In this document: piece by piece, positions 59,122 to 64,000 of the stretch
Numbering within the stretch: the first letter of the stretch is position 1
Layout of the letters: each line of letters starts with the position of its first letter
DNA from: Fluviicola taffensis DSM 16823
GTDB lineage: Bacteria; Bacteroidota; Bacteroidia; Flavobacteriales_D; Crocinitomicaceae
NCBI RefSeq assembly: GCF_000194605.1
Contig: NC_015321.1
Span: forward strand, 4,278,001 to 4,342,000
Direction: 5' to 3'
Length of the DNA: 64,000 nucleotides
Notes under the pieces: model-generated
What the model was told of the DNA's origin: nothing
The model's database searches: none
What the model saw: only the letters and a program-made list of their open reading frames with translations
Translations under genes and position numbers: made by a program

Positions 59122-60237
59122 TTACAAGCTCAGTTTTTCAGCTAAGAACAAATATTGCCTCGGCAAATGATGTTGCCAGATATTCGGATTTTCTGGATCA
59201 TTGCTAAATAGTTTCAAATACGCATCATCTGCATACAAAACAATCGTGTTTCCAGTTCTTACATAGTAATTACTTTTGTAATATTCTGGGGCAACATAAC
59301 CTGGAATTTGCTTTTTAACAGCTTGAGAAACCATTTTACCTAAATATTTCTCATAGTTTTTTTGAGCCTTCAAACTTGGTTTACTCATTTGTTTGTAAAC
59401 ATGTTTAAGTGCAATATTCTTTGGGAATTTTTGCTTTTTGATTATTTTTTTAGCTCCATAAAAAGGATTTACAGCCGTAAAATCATTTACTGTTTGAACT
59501 GTAAAAGGAACATCTGGCACCCAATCAACAGAATTGACCACATTGAAGGCCCAACCACCTGCTGTCATACGCTCATAGTCATACGCATAGTACAAATTAC
59601 CAGGTTTTGGACCCGCACTGCAATACGTTTTGAAACGAATATCTACTGGTAACTTCCCTTGTTTTTTCAAGCTTTCCAAATGAGAATTCATTAAAAAAGT
59701 AATTCCTCCTCCTTGACTATGTCCCGTTAAAACAAACTCCTTGATTCCAGCTTTGTAACAGGAATCAATTTGTGGAACAACCGTTTTTGATAGATAAGCC
59801 ATCGCAACAAACCAGCCCACATGCACAGCAGCATTCGGATTTTCAGAAAGTTGGTATTGAAACTTAAAGTCTTTATCCAGCTGAATTTCTCCTTTTGCAG
59901 GAATCATTGCTGCGTACAAATTCGCTAAAAAACTAGCTTCGGTTTGAACACTACCCTGAATAGAAATCAATGCAACCGCTTTCTCTTTGTGAACCCATAA
60001 ATCCCAAATATTATCGAACGCAACAACTGGTGAGCGATACACAAAATTATAGTCTTGAGGATAAGCAACATTGGTATCTGCATCCCATTTATCCAAAGGA
60101 ATATGCACTTTCTGATTGATTTTTAAGGTTTCAATATATTCAGATTTATCGAATCCTGATTTCAAAATTTGCCCGAACGTAGTTTGAGCTAAGATCAAAA
60201 AAACAATCATTAATTTCCTGTTTTGTTTCATTCTCAT
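59122..60237 (-). CDS. Exported class 3 lipase-like protein
   Basis: A 371-residue protein with a signal peptide (LMIVFLILAQTTFGQ). The nucleophile elbow is LTGHSQGGGITF, with AVALISIQGS upstream and VNSVDWVPDVP as the acid region. The His may be in NIALKHVYKQM. This is the class 3 lipase fold. Two in-frame Met codons (60237, 60231) are equally possible starts. Confidence 0.85.
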   Translation of the reverse strand: MRMKQNRKLMIVFLILAQTTFGQILKSGFDKSEYIETLKINQKVHIPLDKWDADTNVAYPQDYNFVYRSPVVAFDNIWDLWVHKEKAVALISIQGSVQTEASFLANLYAAMIPAKGEIQLDKDFKFQYQLSENPNAAVHVGWFVAMAYLSKTVVPQIDSCYKAGIKEFVLTGHSQGGGITFLMNSHLESLKKQGKLPVDIRFKTYCSAGPKPGNLYYAYDYERMTAGGWAFNVVNSVDWVPDVPFTVQTVNDFTAVNPFYGAKKIIKKQKFPKNIALKHVYKQMSKPSLKAQKNYEKYLGKMVSQAVKKQIPGYVAPEYYKSNYYVRTGNTIVLYADDAYLKLFSNDPENPNIWQHHLPRQYLFLAEKLSL

Positions 60238-60261
60238 TATTATTAGTTTGTGGCTCTTTTC

Positions 60262-60702
60262 TTATTTATTTGACCAATAATCTTGGTATGTCATTTCAAA
60301 TTTCACCTCTCCTTTTCCATGTAAGCCAATCTCTTTCCAACCAGACTTTCTGTAAAATTGTTCAGCGCGCGTTCCTGGAGCAGTTCCCAACCAAACGGTT
60401 TCTTTCGTCTGATTAAAATACCAATTCAGCATAATATCGTGTAATTTACGACCAATTCCTTGCTTCTCAAAGTCGGGATGCAGAAACAAAGCCCAAATAT
60501 TGTGCTCTTTCAAATCCGCAATTGAAAAACCTACAATTTTTGAGTCGATTTCGCAAATCCAGCCTTTTCCACGCACAGTTATAAACTCTTCACAATCCTC
60601 GTCGGTCACCAAATTTGGATCAGACAAGGTGTTTTCGGTTACAGAATTCCGAACAAATTGAATCTGAGGAATATCTTCTATTTTAGCTTCTCTGATAATC
60701 AT
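60262..60702 (-). CDS. GNAT family N-acetyltransferase
   Basis: A 146-residue acetyltransferase. IIREAKIEDIPQIQFVRN is the start, GWICEIDSKIVGFSIAD beta strands, LFLHPDFEKQGIGRKLHDIML the acetyl-CoA loop (QGIGRKL), and AEQFYRKSGWKEIG the final motif. Substrate unknown. Confidence 0.92.
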   Translation of the reverse strand: MIIREAKIEDIPQIQFVRNSVTENTLSDPNLVTDEDCEEFITVRGKGWICEIDSKIVGFSIADLKEHNIWALFLHPDFEKQGIGRKLHDIMLNWYFNQTKETVWLGTAPGTRAEQFYRKSGWKEIGLHGKGEVKFEMTYQDYWSNK

Positions 60703-60756
60703 GGTTATTTTATTCAGTGTAAATGGTGTTTGAATTTAGTGGTGGCAACTATCCTT

Positions 60757-61149
60757 TTAAGGAAACGGTATCTGTTCTAGCAACAATTCATTTCCTTGTT
60801 TGTCGTAATAAATACAAGTCATTGCATTGAGATCCATTATCCATTTTTCAACTCCGGTTTTAGCACAATCTTTGCAAAATGTATAGTAATCTGTCTGACC
60901 TTGTTGATGGATTTTCAAGCGTACTTTAAATTGGTCGATGTCAGTTCTATCTGCAACTGTCAGCTTTTCATATTTTGGCTGGGATTCTGTTTGAAAACCA
61001 CTTTCTCCAAAATAAACAGTATGGCTATCACTTACCCACGTTTCGAAGCTTTTCACCCCAAATCGCTTGATTTCTTGAATATATTGAGGGAATTCTGCTC
61101 CCGATTTCACTTTTTTGTGAGCTTCTTGTATTTGCGAGACTGTAAACAT
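60757..61149 (-). CDS. DUF1398 family protein
   Basis: A 130-residue protein: FTVSQIQEAHKKVKSGAEFP, GVKSFETWVSDSHTVYFG, then DQFKVRLKIHQQGQTDYYTF and CAKTGVEKWIMDLNAMTCIYYD. This matches DUF1398. Function unknown. Confidence 0.88.
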   Translation of the reverse strand: MFTVSQIQEAHKKVKSGAEFPQYIQEIKRFGVKSFETWVSDSHTVYFGESGFQTESQPKYEKLTVADRTDIDQFKVRLKIHQQGQTDYYTFCKDCAKTGVEKWIMDLNAMTCIYYDKQGNELLLEQIPFP

Positions 61150-61219
61150 CCTTTTTCCTTCAAATCAATATTGAAACACTAAAATAGCAAAACAACTGAT
61201 TCAAAGAGACTTCTATTAC

Positions 61220-61762
61220 CTACTTAATCATCCGAAATTGATTGTGATTCAACCAATAATCTAAAAATATTTGATCGCCCAGTTGATAATAATGTTCTTC
61301 GTTTTCAATACCTATGTTTATTAATTTACCAGGAACGGATTCATTTGGATTTAAATTCAAAATTCCTCCAAAATCAATAAATCCCCCAAATTTATTCAGT
61401 AAATCAGAAGCCATTTTCCCTAAAAGAGCATGGTCAATTACTCCATTACAGCTAGCATCTAATTGAATGTGTCCATAAGGTCGAAAGCCAATTACTTGTT
61501 CTAGCTGCTTCAATTCGTTTTCTTCTATTTCGTATGATCCACCATATTCAGCAATTAATCCTTCCCAAACGTATATTGAGAAAACACATCCTTTATCAGT
61601 GAAATCTCTTGGAATAATCTGATTTAATTTCACCAAAAAGCTCCAAGCCTGTAATCTTAAATCTTCTTGAATTTCTCCCTTTTCGGCTACGTAAAAAGCT
61701 ATTTCAAGCAATTGCGTATCAGTGAGTGGATTCTTCAGTAAGATTTTGCAAGTTGGTCCCAT
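61220..61762 (-). CDS. Hypothetical protein, DUF6368-like
   Basis: A 180-residue protein. MGPTCKILLKNPLTDTQ and FGGFIDFGGILN resemble DUF6368, a family of unknown role. No membrane segments. I am not certain of the family assignment. Confidence 0.7.
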   Translation of the reverse strand: MGPTCKILLKNPLTDTQLLEIAFYVAEKGEIQEDLRLQAWSFLVKLNQIIPRDFTDKGCVFSIYVWEGLIAEYGGSYEIEENELKQLEQVIGFRPYGHIQLDASCNGVIDHALLGKMASDLLNKFGGFIDFGGILNLNPNESVPGKLINIGIENEEHYYQLGDQIFLDYWLNHNQFRMIK

Positions 61763-61793
61763 TTTGAATTGAATCTAAATTCTTTCTATCCTC

Positions 61794-62261
61794 TTATAGA
61801 TTGGTATCAAAAAGTATAGCAATAATGGTATTTTCCAATGGAGAAGTCAAGGTTCCCAAACAATTCGAATAACTGGTTGAGTTCCCTTGATATACTTTCT
61901 TACCTTCAATCGTGAGCACGCAATTGGAATAACTCGTAGAATTGCCTTTGTAAACTTTATTATTGTCTATCGTGAACAAACAATCCGAATAACTGGTTGA
62001 GTTTCCCTTATAAACTTTATTTCCGTCGATTGTATAGCGGCAATTGGAATAACTCGTTGAGTTCCCTTCATACACTTTATTTCCTTCCACGGTGAAAGCA
62101 CAATCGGAATAACTAGTAGAATTGCTATGATAAATCTTCTTTCCGCTAAATGTAAACAAACAGTCAGAATAACTCGTAGAGTTTCCCTTATAGACCTTGG
62201 TTTGGGCATTTAAAGCTCCAAAACTCATTAAAATAGATGCAAGTAGAAGAAGTTGTTTCAT
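61794..62261 (-). CDS. Exported protein of six near-identical 20-residue repeats
   Basis: A 155-residue protein. The signal peptide (LLLLASILMSFGALNAQ) is followed by about six repeats of the form KVYKGNSTSYSDCLFTIDGN, then a hydrophobic tail (NTIIAILFDTNL). Each repeat has one cysteine at the same place. At DNA level the repeat is 60 bp and highly conserved, so copy number could vary. The start at MKQLLLLAS is preferred to one 10 codons upstream. Confidence 0.85.
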   Translation of the reverse strand: MKQLLLLASILMSFGALNAQTKVYKGNSTSYSDCLFTFSGKKIYHSNSTSYSDCAFTVEGNKVYEGNSTSYSNCRYTIDGNKVYKGNSTSYSDCLFTIDNNKVYKGNSTSYSNCVLTIEGKKVYQGNSTSYSNCLGTLTSPLENTIIAILFDTNL

Positions 62262-62360
62262 GGAATATTTTATATTGTTTTTAGTTTTCAAACAAAAACC
62301 TTGCCTTTATTAACATAAATTTACCTGGAAAGTAAAAAAATTGAATCAAAAATCAAGTTC

Positions 62361-64000
62361 TCAACGAAAACACTCCAAGCTCCATTGAGTCTTTTCATCC
62401 TTATACCAATACAATTCGTTTGTTAATCTCTTGGTTTCTTTCAACTGCGTTTGATTCACACATATTTTTAACAGCTTTGGATTCTTTTCTGTTGAGACAG
62501 TATGTAAGTTCATATTCTGACTCAAATCAAGCGTCGTCAAATTATTTCCCCAGCAAAAGAGACTTTCCAAATCCTGGTTTTTACTTATATCCAAAAAGGT
62601 GAGTTTATTCAACTGACAACTTAACTGCTCAAGATCACTATTTTTGCTGATATCCAAGGTAGAAAGCTTGTTGTTATAGATACTTAGGATTTTTAAAGCT
62701 CGATTTTGAGTAGTATTTATCTCTTCTAGATTATTGTGTTCGCAACTCAAATACTCCAGTTGATTATTGTTACTGATCTCCAATGTTTTCAGTTGATTGT
62801 TATTGATACTCATATTTCTCAAAAAACAATTCTCACTCAAATCAATAGAAGTGAGTTCATTATGCGTACATCTAAGTGTTTGAAGTTTCACATTGAGATT
62901 GACATTCAAAACAGTCAGTTGATTTGCTACACATGCCAATTCATCTATAAGAGGATTCTTACTCACATCTAATTGAGTCAGTTGATTACTACTGCAATCC
63001 AGTTTTTGTAAGTACGTGTTTTTGCTGCAATCCAATTCTGGAAGCTCGTTCTTGCTACAATGCAATATCACTAAAGCTTGATTGTGAGTTACATCGAGAG
63101 ACTTTAGTTTGTTCGAGGAACAATACAAATTCTCGAGATTCGTTAAACTTGTAATATCCAAAGACTTTAGTTGGTTGTAATCACACGATATTAATTTAAG
63201 CTTCGAATTTTCTTGACTAGTCAGTACCAAACTAATCAGTTTGTTTTTATTACAAACGAGGTAGTCCAGATGATGGTTATCGCTCAGATCCAATTTCACA
63301 AGGTTGTTCATCGTACATTCTAGCCGAACCAATGCCTTATTTTCACTTAGACTTAGTTCACTCAGATTGTTTGAAACACAATTCAATTTTATTAAATCTG
63401 GACTACTACAATAATATTTTGAAACGAAGTTGTATGAAAAATTCAGTTCTCTTACTGGAGCAGTGATAATTAATCGCTTTATCCGATTGTTATTACATTT
63501 GAGAAAGAAAAGCGAGTAGTTTCCCGTAAAATCCAAATTCTCAATCTGGTTTCTTGAACAATCTAGTGACAAAAGTTTAGATCCGAATTTTAAAACAGTA
63601 AGAGCATTCGATTCACAATTTAACCAATAAAGATTCTTGTTTTGAGAAAGATCCAATTGACTGAGTTGATTGAAACCAAGTCTTACATCTTTTAATTGAG
63701 TATTCAGTGTGTAAATAAGCGATGTGAGTTGGTTGTTCGTACAATCCAAATAATTTAATGCTGGTACATGACTAATATTGAGTGTTGTCAATTTATTTTC
63801 ACTACAGATCAGCTTTTGTAGTTCAGGAAGGGAACCAAAGTCTATCGCTGTTAATTCATTGGAAGAACAATGAAGTTCTTTCAAATGGGTATTAGCTTGA
63901 AGATTCAGTGTTTTCAGTTGATTTCCGTTACACAGGAATACCTCCAGAAGAAGGTTTTTACTCAAATCAATTTCAGTAATCAGTTTATTGTTTCCAATGA
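62361..64000 (-). CDS. Large leucine-rich-repeat protein, 5' end outside the window
   Basis: The frame is open to the right edge, giving about 546 codons with at least 24 repeats of about 21 residues, consensus L..L.C..N.L..LDLS.N. Examples are LQKLDCSSNQLTQLDVSKN and LEQLSCQLNKLTFLDISKN. The C-terminus (LKETKRLTNELYWYKDEKTQ) has no sorting domain. The real start and any signal peptide lie beyond 64000. A TTG-type start at 63965 is not credible, because the repeats continue upstream. Confidence 0.88.
   Translation of the reverse strand, partial: IGNNKLITEIDLSKNLLLEVFLCNGNQLKTLNLQANTHLKELHCSSNELTAIDFGSLPELQKLICSENKLTTLNISHVPALNYLDCTNNQLTSLIYTLNTQLKDVRLGFNQLSQLDLSQNKNLYWLNCESNALTVLKFGSKLLSLDCSRNQIENLDFTGNYSLFFLKCNNNRIKRLIITAPVRELNFSYNFVSKYYCSSPDLIKLNCVSNNLSELSLSENKALVRLECTMNNLVKLDLSDNHHLDYLVCNKNKLISLVLTSQENSKLKLISCDYNQLKSLDITSLTNLENLYCSSNKLKSLDVTHNQALVILHCSKNELPELDCSKNTYLQKLDCSSNQLTQLDVSKNPLIDELACVANQLTVLNVNLNVKLQTLRCTHNELTSIDLSENCFLRNMSINNNQLKTLEISNNNQLEYLSCEHNNLEEINTTQNRALKILSIYNNKLSTLDISKNSDLEQLSCQLNKLTFLDISKNQDLESLFCWGNNLTTLDLSQNMNLHTVSTEKNPKLLKICVNQTQLKETKRLTNELYWYKDEKTQWSLECFR

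Noticed and set aside
1..64000. tRNA or rRNA genes
   Set aside because: I saw no cloverleaf or rRNA-like sequence on either strand by eye; a tRNAscan run would be decisive.

Overview
The window is chromosomal DNA from a low-GC member of the Bacteroidota, most likely Flavobacteriales and perhaps close to Fluviicola/Crocinitomicaceae. The evidence is several TAnnTTTG -7 promoter boxes, an absence of obvious Shine-Dalgarno sequences, C-terminal type IX secretion (T9SS) sorting domains, a one-protein hybrid two-component regulator, and Bacteroidota-type families throughout. The genus is an inference.

Layout. 1-14,000: ordinary chromosome, with a secreted protein cut by the left edge, a TPR hybrid sensor/regulator, an ArsR-AHSA1-DoxX-YdeI-DUF4256 gene set with a visible double operator, a B12-type radical SAM enzyme, a 148-bp tandem repeat, a GxxExxY protein, a HisKA_2 kinase, an XRE-pentapeptide protein and others. 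About 14,020-42,235: an accessory region in which every gene lies on the minus strand. It reads as an integron-like array of about 12 or 13 gene cassettes. 42,235-43,439: an attI-like junction and a tyrosine recombinase whose C-terminal tail resembles that of integron integrases. 43,440-64,000: ordinary chromosome again, with a structured-RNA candidate, SIMPL protein, S41 peptidase, TypA/BipA, a DEAD-box helicase, T9SS cargo proteins, an AraC regulator with a siderophore-interacting-type protein, a lipase, small DUF proteins, a 20-residue-repeat protein and an LRR protein cut by the right edge.

The accessory region is the main discovery. Neighbouring genes or short operons are separated by imperfect palindromes, mostly 100-190 bp, with 18-22 bp arms. 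Each palindrome ends in YAAC on one side and GTTR on the other. For each gene the 9-10 bp just before it and just after it are reverse complements of each other, and the sequence differs from gene to gene. That is the topology of integron cassettes, where a cassette carries both halves of its own attC core. The recombinase lacks the extra IntI-specific domain, and the cores do not fit the classical RYYYAAC/GTTRRRY consensus, so standard integron searches may miss the array. Cassette contents include a 10.3-kb six-gene restriction-modification-like operon (XRE, MmeI-like methyltransferase, RloC-like zinc-hook ATPase, RhuM, SF2 helicase, GIY-YIG protein), a PIF1-like helicase, a PD-(D/E)XK-like protein, a Fic/MscS pair, a methyltransferase/LRR pair and several unknown proteins. 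An IS1182-type element sits inside one palindrome, and a 110-bp remnant of the same element sits at the same position of another. An IS110-type element with a frameshift is also in the array.
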